Source of the DNA: Candidatus Acidiferrales bacterium
GTDB taxonomy: Bacteria; Acidobacteriota; Terriglobia; Acidiferrales; UBA7541
Assembly: GCA_030037335.1 (NCBI GenBank)
Contig: JASHRN010000162.1
Span: forward strand, 1 to 35,036
DNA: 35,036 bases
Direction: 5' to 3'
Shown: positions 1 through 7,130 of the stretch, in pieces
Layout: each line of letters opens with the position of its first letter
Numbering within the stretch: position 1 is the first letter of the stretch
The notes under the pieces: generated by a model
Seen by the model: only the letters and a program-made list of their open reading frames with translations
The model's database searches: none
Told to the model about the DNA's origin: nothing
Translations under genes and position numbers: made by a program

Positions 1-591
1 TTGATCTCGCGGATTTCAGCGGCGAAGCCAAAGATCGCGGATTATCCGTTCACAACGCTTGAGCCTCACCTAGGGGTGGTTTCAGCCGATCCAGATGCTG
101 CTCCCGGGGCAGGTCGGACGTTCGTGGTGGCTGATTTGCCCGGCTTGATTGAAGGAGCACACAAGGGGGCAGGGCTGGGAACTCGTTTCTTGCGGCACAT
201 TGAGAGGACGCGATTGCTTGCGCAATTGGTGGACACGAGCGATGGCAATGAGCGCGATCCAATTCAGGATTTTGAGGTCATTCAAGGGGAACTGCGCGCG
301 TTCAGCGAAGGGTTGCTGAAGGAGCCACTGTTCATCGTGGCGACAAAACTTGATGCGACAACCCATCGAGAGCGCCTCGAGAAGCTGCGCGACTTTGCCG
401 CGCGGCGTGGGATCCCCTTTTTTGCGATTTCGTCGGCGACAGGAGAAGGAGTACAGAATCTTGTAAGAGCGATGGCGGATGAATTGGACCGTCTGCCTAT
501 TGGCCGGCCAATGGCCGCAGAATCTAACACGGCGGGGATTTTGCAGGTTTCTGATCAGCCGAAGGCGCAGGTTCATTCGGAGGAGCGTTGA
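1..591 (+). CDS. obgE: GTPase Obg/CgtA, C-terminal part (5' end outside window)
   Basis: This is the 3' part of the ribosome-assembly and stress GTPase Obg. The first codons continue the G domain just after the Walker A motif, so the N-terminal glycine-rich Obg fold and the P-loop lie outside the window. Visible are the switch-I segment around [20 protein letters not shown], the G3 motif [16 protein letters not shown] (about residues 46-61), a G4-like ATKLD (about 113-117) and a G5-like SSAT. G4 has Thr where most GTPases have Asn. The TTG at base 1 is an internal Leu codon, not a start. The stop overlaps the nadD start by 4 bases, so the two genes are probably cotranscribed. The family assignment is firm. 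Confidence 0.95.
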   Translation: MISRISAAKPKIADYPFTTLEPHLGVVSADPDAAPGAGRTFVVADLPGLIEGAHKGAGLGTRFLRHIERTRLLAQLVDTSDGNERDPIQDFEVIQGELRAFSEGLLKEPLFIVATKLDATTHRERLEKLRDFAARRGIPFFAISSATGEGVQNLVRAMADELDRLPIGRPMAAESNTAGILQVSDQPKAQVHSEER

Positions 592-1265
592 GCAAACTCG
601 CTGTGAAGAAGCGGCGCGTCATAGCGATTCTTGGCGGCACATTCGATCCCATTCATCGCGGACACCTGATCGTAGCGGAAGCCGCAGCGCGGCGGTTTAA
701 GCTCGATAAAATCTATTTCGTTCCGTCATCGAGACCGCCGCACAAGAAGCGTGAGGAATTGGCAACGTTTTCGCACCGGTACGCCATGGTCGCGCTTGCG
801 TGTGCAGGCAGAGCGCGATTTCTTCCTTCGCTCGCGGAAGCTCCCCCCAATGAAATTGAATCACCGAAAGTATGCTACTCGATCGATACCGTCCAACTTT
901 TCCGGAAACTACATCCTAGTGATGCAATCTACTTCATTTTGGGAGCGGATTCTTTTCTGGAGATTGCAATTTGGAAGGATTACAAAGCGTTGTTGAACTC
1001 ATGTGATTTCATTGTTGCCAGCCGTCCAGGTATTAACTTGGAAGGGTTGAAGCGAGTTATCCCAGAGCATTTGCTGGGCGACCAAAATCCCAACGCGAAA
1101 GGCGCAATCCAGCTGAAGAAATCGACCGTGCATCTGCTGACAAGCGTAGCGTCGCCCGTTTCATCGACGGAGATTCGAAAACGTTGCAGGCGTGGAGCTT
1201 CCATTCGTACGCTTGTGCCAGGGGCTGTGGAAGAATACATTCTTAGACAGGCTCTCTACCGGTGA
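588..1265 (+). CDS. nadD: Nicotinate-nucleotide adenylyltransferase
   Basis: NadD makes deamido-NAD from nicotinate mononucleotide and ATP in cytoplasmic NAD synthesis. The N-terminal motif [11 protein letters not shown] (residues 15-25) is the nucleotidyltransferase signature with the HxGH-type element, and SSTEIRKR near the C-terminus matches the conserved SxTxxR motif. Length (225 aa) is normal. The chosen TTG at 588 overlaps the obgE stop and follows AGGAG at 581-585 by only two bases; the GTG at 603 is an alternative that would still keep the whole domain. The stop overlaps the GTG start of rsfS. The obgE-nadD-rsfS order is widely conserved in bacteria. Confidence 0.94.
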   Translation: MSKLAVKKRRVIAILGGTFDPIHRGHLIVAEAAARRFKLDKIYFVPSSRPPHKKREELATFSHRYAMVALACAGRARFLPSLAEAPPNEIESPKVCYSIDTVQLFRKLHPSDAIYFILGADSFLEIAIWKDYKALLNSCDFIVASRPGINLEGLKRVIPEHLLGDQNPNAKGAIQLKKSTVHLLTSVASPVSSTEIRKRCRRGASIRTLVPGAVEEYILRQALYR

Positions 1266-1645
1266 ATCTGAATTCCTTACCCAAGAGCATCTCTGCAGTC
1301 ATCGAAGCGGCGCAAAGCAAGAAAGCCACGGCCATAACGATCTTGTCGCTGGCAGGTTTTGGGGCGTTTGCGGAATACTTTATGATTTGCTCGGCGGAGA
1401 GCGCGAGGCAGATCGAGGCGATAGGCGAGGAAATCGAAGCAAAGTTGCGCCAGGGAGGCGTGCGCCTGCCGCATCGCGAAGGCCGCGCCGGAACGGAATG
1501 GCTGCTGTTGGACTACGGAAATTTTGTAGTCCACGTCTTTAGCGAGAAGGCGCGCGCGTTTTATGACATCGAGCGGCTGTGGCGTGCAGCGCAGCGCCTT
1601 GACGTTCCCGAGCCGGGCCAAACCGCAGCAGGTACCGCATTATGA
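1262..1645 (+). CDS. rsfS: Ribosomal silencing factor RsfS
   Basis: RsfS (Iojap/DUF143 family) binds ribosomal protein L14 and blocks subunit joining under starvation. The protein has the family hallmarks: EYFMICSAESARQ near residues 38-50, EGRAGTEWLLLDYGNFVVHV near 73-92, and RAFYDIERLW near 98-107. Its length of 127 aa is usual. It starts with GTG inside the nadD stop (GTGA) and ends inside the ATG of the next gene (ATGA), indicating translational coupling across nadD, rsfS and the sigma54 activator. Confidence 0.94.
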   Translation: MNLNSLPKSISAVIEAAQSKKATAITILSLAGFGAFAEYFMICSAESARQIEAIGEEIEAKLRQGGVRLPHREGRAGTEWLLLDYGNFVVHVFSEKARAFYDIERLWRAAQRLDVPEPGQTAAGTAL

Positions 1646-2577
1646 ACGCTATGCGACCGGAGTGGATTGCGGAGGATCCTGCATCCAAGCACGTCCTGGA
1701 AATTGCCGACAAGGTCGCGGACACGTCAACGACGATTCTGGTAACCGGAGAAAGCGGGACGGGAAAGGATCAGTTGGCGCGGTGGATTCATGAGGCCGGT
1801 CCTCGTCGCGATTCGCCGCTTCTGAAAATTGATTGCGCGAGTTTGCCGGCGGAGTTGGTGGAATCCGATCTTTTCGGGCACGAACGGGGCGCGTTTACGG
1901 GAGCAGAGGCGCGCAAGCCGGGGCGACTGGAGCTTGCGGAGGACGGGACGATTGTGCTGGATGAGATTGTAGCGCTTGCGCCGGCGGTGCAATCCAAGCT
2001 GCTGCGTGTTTTGGAAGACCGGAAATTTGAACGCCTTGGGGGAACCGACACGCTCGAAATGGAAGCACGACTGATCGCGTTGACGAATGCAGACTTAGAG
2101 CGTGCGGTTAGCGGAGGATACTTTCGTGAGGATTTGTATTTCAGGCTAAACGTGCTGGTGATAAAAGTGCCGGCTTTGCGAGAGCGCCCGCGTGATATTC
2201 GGCCGCTGGCCCAGCACTTTGCGAAGCGGCTTGGAGCTGTTCATGGCCATGCGAGCCCGACCATTGATCCGAGCGCCATGCATACGCTGGAGGCGTATGA
2301 TTGGCCCGGCAATGTTCGCGAATTGAAGAACGTGGTCGAACACGCGCTGATCTTTGCAAAGAGAGATACACTGCAGCGCGAGGATTTCCCTGCAACGATT
2401 CGAACTGGCATGGAGCGAGCACCTCATTCAACGCTTCAATCGTTGGAAGAGATTGAGAAAGAAGCGGTGCGTGCAACATTGGAAGCGACCCATTACAAAA
2501 TTGCACAGGCTGCGCAAATTCTCGGCATTAGCCGCAAGACGCTGCTCGAAAAAAGGAAGAAATACGGCCTGGTGTAG
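1642..2577 (+). CDS. Sigma54-dependent activator, AAA+ and Fis HTH, no sensor domain
   Basis: This is a bacterial enhancer-binding protein that would remodel sigma54-RNA polymerase by ATP hydrolysis. The AAA+ domain fills almost the whole N-terminus: Walker A GESGTGKD (36-43), the sigma54-contacting loop GAFTGA (83-88) and Walker B GTIVLDEI (102-109), with the arginine-containing segment FREDLYFRLN at 161-170. A Fis-type helix-turn-helix (AQAAQILGISRKTLLEKRKK) closes the 311-residue protein. Only about 10 residues precede the AAA+ core, so there is no receiver, GAF or PAS domain. Activity is therefore presumably set by expression level, a partner protein or the sigma54 system itself. The ATG overlaps the rsfS stop. 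Targets are unknown. Confidence 0.9.
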   Translation: MNAMRPEWIAEDPASKHVLEIADKVADTSTTILVTGESGTGKDQLARWIHEAGPRRDSPLLKIDCASLPAELVESDLFGHERGAFTGAEARKPGRLELAEDGTIVLDEIVALAPAVQSKLLRVLEDRKFERLGGTDTLEMEARLIALTNADLERAVSGGYFREDLYFRLNVLVIKVPALRERPRDIRPLAQHFAKRLGAVHGHASPTIDPSAMHTLEAYDWPGNVRELKNVVEHALIFAKRDTLQREDFPATIRTGMERAPHSTLQSLEEIEKEAVRATLEATHYKIAQAAQILGISRKTLLEKRKKYGLV

Positions 2578-2604
2578 AAGGCGAGTGCCTCGCACCCAGC
2601 ATCC

Positions 2605-3039
2605 ATGATGAGAATACGATTGGTCATGTTTGGGCGGACGCATCGCCCCGAGTTTCGTTCGCTCATCGATGCATATGTCGAGCGCATCGCGCAGTACGCT
2701 GGAGTTGAGGTGACGGAATTGCGCGAGACGAGTTCTGTGGCATTTCGGAAAGTGAAGTTCGCTGCTGGCACAACAATTGTGCTGCTCGATGCTTCAGGAA
2801 AGCAATTCAATTCCGCACAGTTTGCAAAATGGCTCGGCGGATTGCGTGATCGTGGAGTTCGCGAACTGGTTTTTCTATGTGGCGATGCGGAAGGGTTTAC
2901 CGAAGAACTGCGGAAAGCTGCGACCCAGTCAATTTCGTTCTCGACGTTGACCATGTCGCACGAACTGGCGCGCGTTGTGGTGGCCGAGCAGATCTATCGT
3001 GCGTTCACGATTTTGGCTGGGCATCCGTATGCAAAATAA
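2605..3039 (+). CDS. rlmH: 23S rRNA (pseudouridine1915-N3)-methyltransferase
   Basis: RlmH methylates pseudouridine 1915 in helix 69 of 23S rRNA, using SAM through a trefoil-knotted SPOUT fold. Evidence is the C-terminal knot signature SHELARVVVAEQIYRAFTIL followed by AGHPYAK, together with FLCGDAEGF near residue 89-97, which holds the SAM-binding glycine segment. The length of 144 aa is slightly short of the usual 155. Two ATGs in tandem at 2605 and 2608 make the start ambiguous by one codon, and no strong Shine-Dalgarno is visible. It lies 27 bases after the sigma54 activator. The rsfS-rlmH neighbourhood is common in bacteria and supports the call. Confidence 0.93.
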   Translation: MMRIRLVMFGRTHRPEFRSLIDAYVERIAQYAGVEVTELRETSSVAFRKVKFAAGTTIVLLDASGKQFNSAQFAKWLGGLRDRGVRELVFLCGDAEGFTEELRKAATQSISFSTLTMSHELARVVVAEQIYRAFTILAGHPYAK

Positions 3040-3077
3040 GCAGCAGGTAGAGACCAGTTCTGGGAGAATAGCGCGGT

Positions 3078-3455
3078 ATGAGCATGCGGGTGATGCACGA
3101 TAGCAACGCTCCAACAGCTTCCATCGAGCTAATGATCCAAAAGCCGCTTGAAGACTACGATCTGGTTGAGGTCGAGGCGGAAACGCCGCGCGATGTTGAT
3201 CCCATACTTGCCTCGCAGGGTTTCAAGGATTTGATTGATGATGCACGCGGAATACTGGAACGCGAGCTTTCCGGAAGCGAACTTGCGATCGTGCAGCTCA
3301 CCGGTGCAATTTGTCATGACAGCGGCGTGCATCGTCCGGGAATTTGGCTTGTGATAGAAGAAAAAAATGGCGGCCGCAAACAGATGTCTGCCGAGGCGCG
3401 AACGCGGATCGACGCTGCAATTCGAGCGGTGCAATCGGGGCTGAGAATCTCCTGA
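3078..3455 (+). CDS. Small conserved-looking protein of unknown function
   Basis: I do not recognise this 125-residue protein. It is soluble and acidic, without a signal peptide or membrane segment. The middle has two likely helices (FKDLIDDARGILERELSG), then a hydrophobic strand pattern (ELAIVQLTGAICHDSGVHRPGIW), then LVIEEKNG and a C-terminal amphipathic helix. Starts at 3078 (ATG) or 3084 (ATG) are both possible; GGGAG lies about 12 bases upstream of the first. It sits 38 bases after rlmH and 30 before cobO on the same strand. It is probably real because its codon use matches its neighbours and it fills an otherwise empty operon slot. Function is open. Confidence 0.65.
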   Translation: MSMRVMHDSNAPTASIELMIQKPLEDYDLVEVEAETPRDVDPILASQGFKDLIDDARGILERELSGSELAIVQLTGAICHDSGVHRPGIWLVIEEKNGGRKQMSAEARTRIDAAIRAVQSGLRIS

Positions 3456-3485
3456 TGCGCGGCATCGCTCCTGCGCTAGGAGAAA

Positions 3486-4022
3486 ATGCCTGAAGGGAAG
3501 GGGCTGCTGATTGTTTATACGGGTCCGGGCAAAGGCAAAACCACCTGCGCCCTGGGGACCGCATTTCGTGCCGTGGGACAGGGGCTGCGAGTGCTTATGG
3601 TGCAGTTCATCAAGGGCTCGTGGCATTACGGCGAACTGGATGCGGCGAAGATGCTGGGCGATGACAAATTTGAAATCAAGCCGATGGGGCGCGGTTTCAT
3701 AAAAATCGGCGGCGCGGAAACTGATCCGGAGGATTTGAAGCTCTGCCAGGAGTGTTGGAACTTCGGCAAGGATCAGATTTACAGCGGAAAATACGATTTG
3801 GTGGTGTTGGATGAGATCAACTACGTCATCAGTTACAAGATGCTGGATGGGGAGCAAATCGCGGAGGCGCTGGTGAAGAGGCCAGAGCATGTGCACGTGA
3901 TCTGTACGGGAAGGAACGCGCATCCGAAGCTCGTGGAGGCAGCGGATCTCGTGACGGAGATGCGCGAGGTGAAGCATCCCTATACGAAAGGCATTCTCGC
4001 GCAGCGCGGGATTGATTACTGA
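3486..4022 (+). CDS. cobO: Cob(I)alamin adenosyltransferase, CobO/BtuR type
   Basis: The enzyme transfers the 5'-deoxyadenosyl group of ATP to cob(I)alamin (or a corrinoid), giving adenosylcobalamin. The P-loop GPGKGKTT occupies residues 13-20, with Pro replacing the more usual Asn in GNGKGKTT. LVVLDEINYVISYKML is the family Walker B-like segment, and CTGRNAHPKLVEAADLVTEM with KHPYTKGILAQRGIDY at the C-terminus is typical. Its length (178 aa) is close to the usual 180-200. AGGAG at 3478-3482 precedes the ATG by 3 bases. No other cobalamin gene is nearby, so this is probably a salvage enzyme. Confidence 0.92.
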   Translation: MPEGKGLLIVYTGPGKGKTTCALGTAFRAVGQGLRVLMVQFIKGSWHYGELDAAKMLGDDKFEIKPMGRGFIKIGGAETDPEDLKLCQECWNFGKDQIYSGKYDLVVLDEINYVISYKMLDGEQIAEALVKRPEHVHVICTGRNAHPKLVEAADLVTEMREVKHPYTKGILAQRGIDY

Positions 4023-4037
4023 GGGAACGATTCGGTT

Positions 4038-4886
4038 ATGGCCTGGTTTAAGAAAGAGAACAAACCGACAGAAGCGCCGCCCAGCGAGGAGCGCCGCGTC
4101 AAAACCGAAGGTCTGTGGATTAAATGCGAGAATTGCCGGTCGATTATCTGGAAGAAAGATCTGGAAGCAAATTGGGAGGTTTGCCCGAAATGCGAGCGTC
4201 ACTTCCGGCTCGGCGCGAAGCGGCGGCTGGAGATGCTCTTTGATGATGCGAAATGGACAGAACGCGACGCGGAGCTGGCTTCGAAAGACCCGCTCAGTTT
4301 TGTGGACGTCAAGCCCTACTCGCAGCGGCTGCGCGAAGCGCAAGATAAGCTTGGTATCAACGATGCGGTGCTGACCGCCGAAGGTCAATTGAATGGGCGA
4401 CAGATTATCTGCTGCTCGATGGAATTTGCGTTCGCAGGCGGCTCGATGGGCGCGGTGGTAGGAGAGAAGGTCACTCGCGCTGCCGAGCGCTCTGCTGAGC
4501 GCAAGACTCCGCTCATTATCGTTTCTTGCTCGGGCGGCGCACGAATGCAAGAAGGAGTAGTGAGCCTGATGCAGTTGGCGAAAGTGTCTGCGGCGCTGGC
4601 CCGTTTGGACGAAGCGTGCGTGCCTTATATATCTGTGCTTACGGATCCGACCACAGGGGGCGTGACCGCCAGCTTTGCCATGCTCGGAGACTTGAACATC
4701 GCGGAACCGGGAGCGCTGATCGGCTTCGCGGGCCCGCGCGTCATTGAACAGACGATTCGTCAGAAGCTTCCCGAGGGCTTCCAGCGAGCTGAGTTCCTCC
4801 TCGAGCATGGTTTCCTGGATGCCATCGTCCCGCGGAAGGAACTGAAGAATTACATTAGCCAGGCTCTTGACTTTTTCGTTGGCTGA
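4038..4886 (+). CDS. accD: Acetyl-CoA carboxylase, carboxyltransferase beta subunit
   Basis: AccD, together with AccA, transfers the carboxyl group from biotin to acetyl-CoA to give malonyl-CoA, the first committed step of fatty-acid synthesis. An N-terminal C4 zinc ribbon is visible (CENC ... CPKC, around residues 32-54), which is diagnostic for bacterial AccD. The carboxyltransferase core follows with SCSGGARMQEG, DPTTGGVTASFAMLGD and IGFAGPRVIEQTIRQ. Length is 282 aa, as expected. The accD-folC order seen here is common in bacteria. accA is not in the window. Confidence 0.96.
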   Translation: MAWFKKENKPTEAPPSEERRVKTEGLWIKCENCRSIIWKKDLEANWEVCPKCERHFRLGAKRRLEMLFDDAKWTERDAELASKDPLSFVDVKPYSQRLREAQDKLGINDAVLTAEGQLNGRQIICCSMEFAFAGGSMGAVVGEKVTRAAERSAERKTPLIIVSCSGGARMQEGVVSLMQLAKVSAALARLDEACVPYISVLTDPTTGGVTASFAMLGDLNIAEPGALIGFAGPRVIEQTIRQKLPEGFQRAEFLLEHGFLDAIVPRKELKNYISQALDFFVG

Positions 4887-4887
4887 A

Positions 4888-6255
4888 ATGACTTACGAAG
4901 AGTCTGTTCAAAGACTACTTTCCCTCGGCAAGGAACTCGCTTCTCCGCAGCAGGCAGAGGTACAGAAATTCAATCTCGAGAATATTCGTGTTCTTTCGGC
5001 ATATCTCGGCTCGCCGCACCGAGCAGTACCATGCGCGCATGTCGCTGGAACAAATGGCAAGGGTTCCACTTCGGCAATGCTGGAGTCAATTCTGCGCGCC
5101 GCCGGGCTGCGGACGGGGCTTTTCATTTCTCCGCACCTGGAGCGCATCAACGAGCGAATCGCATTTAACGGAGAAGCCATTTCGGACGTTGATTTCGCCG
5201 CGGAATTCGCCCGCGTGCATTCCGCGGTCGAGCATCTGCTGGCGACGGGCGAACTCGCCGCGCACCCTACGTTTTTTGAATGTATGACAGCGATGGCGTA
5301 CCACGCGTTTCGGGGTCGGCCGGTCGATTTTGCCGTATATGAAGTGGGAATGGGCGGCCGGTTGGATTCGACGAACATCATTCAGCCGGAAGTGGCCATT
5401 ATCACTCAGGTCGATTTTGATCACGAAAACTTCTTGGGACATTCCATTGAGCAAATCGCTGCGGAGAAAGCGGGAATCATAAAGCCCGGGGGGTGGGTGG
5501 TGAGCTCAGCCGAACGGCCGGAGGCTCGCGACGTGATTGCCCAGCGTGCAGTCGCTCGTGAAGCCAAGTTAGTCGAAATTGACCGTGCTTGGCAGATTGA
5601 AGCGCTCGTGAACGAGAGCGGCTTCTATCGGGCCGAAGTGCAGGACAAGGCGTCCAGGAAGAAATTCGTTCTTGACGTTCCTCTTCCAGGCCGTTTCCAG
5701 GTGCGAAATGCATTGGCGGCGGCAAGCGCGGCCCAACTACTTTCATTGCGGGGCTTTCCAATCAACGATCAGGCAATCCAGACGGGGATCCGGCAGACAC
5801 GGTGGCCGGGTCGGCTGGAGCGAGTCTCGGGAAGTCCAGCGGTTTTCCTCGACGGCGCACACAACCCTGCGGCCGCTCGGGAATTGGCTGCTTTTTGGAA
5901 AGAGCACCTGCCAGACCGTCGCATTTGGTTAATTTACGGAGCGCTGCGCGACAAGGCCGTGGACGAAGTTGCAGGACTGCTGTTTCCGTGTGTACATCAG
6001 GTTCTGCTGACAGAACCGCAGCAGTCGCGCGCGCTTTCTGCCCCTCTGCTGAGGGAAATGACCGCACATCTAGCCCGATCCTGCGAAGTGATTCCGGATC
6101 CAATAGAGGCACTCGAATTGGCGAAGTCGCTGGCTGAGACCGACGATGCGATATTTATTACTGGCTCGCTCTATTTGGTTGGCTATCTCCGTGCTTACTG
6201 CTTGCGTCCGACCGGAGCCAGCGCTCGGGAGATGCGCAAAACGATACAGAAATAA
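4888..6255 (+). CDS. folC: Folylpolyglutamate synthase / dihydrofolate synthase
   Basis: FolC adds glutamate to dihydropteroate and to folates in an ATP-dependent, Mur-ligase-like reaction. The P-loop HVAGTNGKGSTSAMLESIL is at about residues 52-70, followed by LFISPHLERINERI and the central YEVGMGGRLDSTN motif. The C-terminal ligase domain contains VFLDGAHNPAAARE. I take the ATG at 4888, immediately after the accD stop (4884-4886), rather than the TTG at 4867 inside accD. This gives 455 residues, within the family range. Confidence 0.94.
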   Translation: MTYEESVQRLLSLGKELASPQQAEVQKFNLENIRVLSAYLGSPHRAVPCAHVAGTNGKGSTSAMLESILRAAGLRTGLFISPHLERINERIAFNGEAISDVDFAAEFARVHSAVEHLLATGELAAHPTFFECMTAMAYHAFRGRPVDFAVYEVGMGGRLDSTNIIQPEVAIITQVDFDHENFLGHSIEQIAAEKAGIIKPGGWVVSSAERPEARDVIAQRAVAREAKLVEIDRAWQIEALVNESGFYRAEVQDKASRKKFVLDVPLPGRFQVRNALAAASAAQLLSLRGFPINDQAIQTGIRQTRWPGRLERVSGSPAVFLDGAHNPAAARELAAFWKEHLPDRRIWLIYGALRDKAVDEVAGLLFPCVHQVLLTEPQQSRALSAPLLREMTAHLARSCEVIPDPIEALELAKSLAETDDAIFITGSLYLVGYLRAYCLRPTGASAREMRKTIQK

Positions 6256-6494
6256 TCGCCCATGGTTCTTTCCGGTTTCCCAATCCCCATCGAAACACCC
6301 TACTGAAATTTGTTCTGTCCGATGTTGAACAGTTTTGTGCCGCATGCGGACATACAAGGGTCTTTTCCCAATACCGAACAGAAGACATACATCATCCTTT
6401 AGCCCTTTCCGATGAGATTTTTGATCGCGATGCGGCAACTCAATTGCGAATCCAGCGTCTAATAATGCATCGAGAGTCTGCAAGAGAGGGAGTA
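6256..6494 (+). other. Intergenic region upstream of the DinB-like gene
   Basis: This 239-base stretch has no convincing coding capacity. It carries an inverted repeat TGTTC-N11-GAACA at 6311-6331, a perfect 10-base palindrome CCGCATGCGG at 6340-6349, and a second GAACAG copy further on, near 6379. A TTGAAC at 6325 could be a -35 element, but no good -10 follows at the right distance. It probably contains the promoter and operator of the downstream gene (inference). Confidence 0.35.
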
Positions 6495-7046
6495 ATGGAG
6501 AACCACACCTGTCAGCAGATGATTGACTTGTTCGGTCGCGGCCCAGGGCTTCTTTCCCAAGAGCTTCGGCGGTGCCCTAAGAAGATGTGGTTGTATCGTC
6601 CTGCCCCGCGCCGATGGAGCATTCACGAGATCATTCTTCATCTCGCTGACAGTGAGGCTTACTCCTATGTTTGTTGTCGTCAATTCATTGCCGAGCCGGG
6701 GTCAGGAATTGCGGAGTATGATGCCGGTGCGTGGGCTGCGTCGCTGGGCTACTTCCATCAGAGCACGCGTGAAGCGCTAGGATTGATTTCGCGCCTGCGC
6801 AAAATGACACATCAGATTCTCCGTTTCGTTCCGGACACTGTTTGGGCGCATACGACACAGACTCCCAATAAGAGAACGATGACACTGGAGCGCTGGCTTG
6901 AAATTCAGGCGAACCATATTCCCCATCACATCGAGCAGATTCACCAGAATTTCGAAGACTGGTCGAAAACGCACAAACCGCGGAAGCCAGCAGCTCGTAT
7001 TTCCGGAGCGGTGAGCAAGGGCATTGTCGTAGCCCATCTTGGATAG
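6495..7046 (+). CDS. DinB-superfamily (YfiT-like) metal-binding protein
   Basis: The protein is a four-helix DinB/YfiT-like protein; members often bind a divalent metal through three histidines, and many are thiol transferases or have unknown roles. Candidate ligands are His in RWSIHEIILHLADSEAYSY (about residues 36-54) and the pair in NHIPHHIEQIHQNFEDW (about 142-158). The conserved pattern of a helix with HEIxxHLxDSE and a late HxxHHxxQI segment supports the family. The ATG at 6495 is chosen because a purine-rich GAGAGGGAG directly precedes it; ATGs at 6444 and 6465 lack this. The gene product has about 183 residues. Substrate is unknown. Confidence 0.75.
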   Translation: MENHTCQQMIDLFGRGPGLLSQELRRCPKKMWLYRPAPRRWSIHEIILHLADSEAYSYVCCRQFIAEPGSGIAEYDAGAWAASLGYFHQSTREALGLISRLRKMTHQILRFVPDTVWAHTTQTPNKRTMTLERWLEIQANHIPHHIEQIHQNFEDWSKTHKPRKPAARISGAVSKGIVVAHLG

Positions 7047-7092
7047 CGTCGGTTTACATCTGCATTAGTCGGCGGCGCCAGCATTCACACAC

Positions 7093-7122
7093 TTGAAGTA
7101 AACACATCAAGATCTTCATAAT
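7093..7122 (+). promoter_or_regulatory. Candidate sigma70 promoter of the CCA transferase gene
   Basis: A -35 like TTGAAG (7093-7098) and a -10 CATAAT (7117-7122) are separated by 18 bases. Transcription would begin around 7129-7130, directly at the ATG at 7131, and no Shine-Dalgarno precedes that ATG. This suggests a leaderless or nearly leaderless mRNA (inference). Confidence 0.45.
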
Positions 7123-7130
7123 TACAATAT

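Noticed and set aside
3129-4808. Minus-strand open frame of 559 codons across three plus-strand genes
   Set aside because: It is antisense to the small unknown gene, cobO and accD, whose families are clear; its protein is rich in His, Arg and Leu with no domain, as expected for a shadow frame in GC-biased genes.
4867-4887. TTG at 4867 as the folC start
   Set aside because: It lies inside accD without a ribosome-binding site; the ATG at 4888 directly after the accD stop fits the family N-terminus better.
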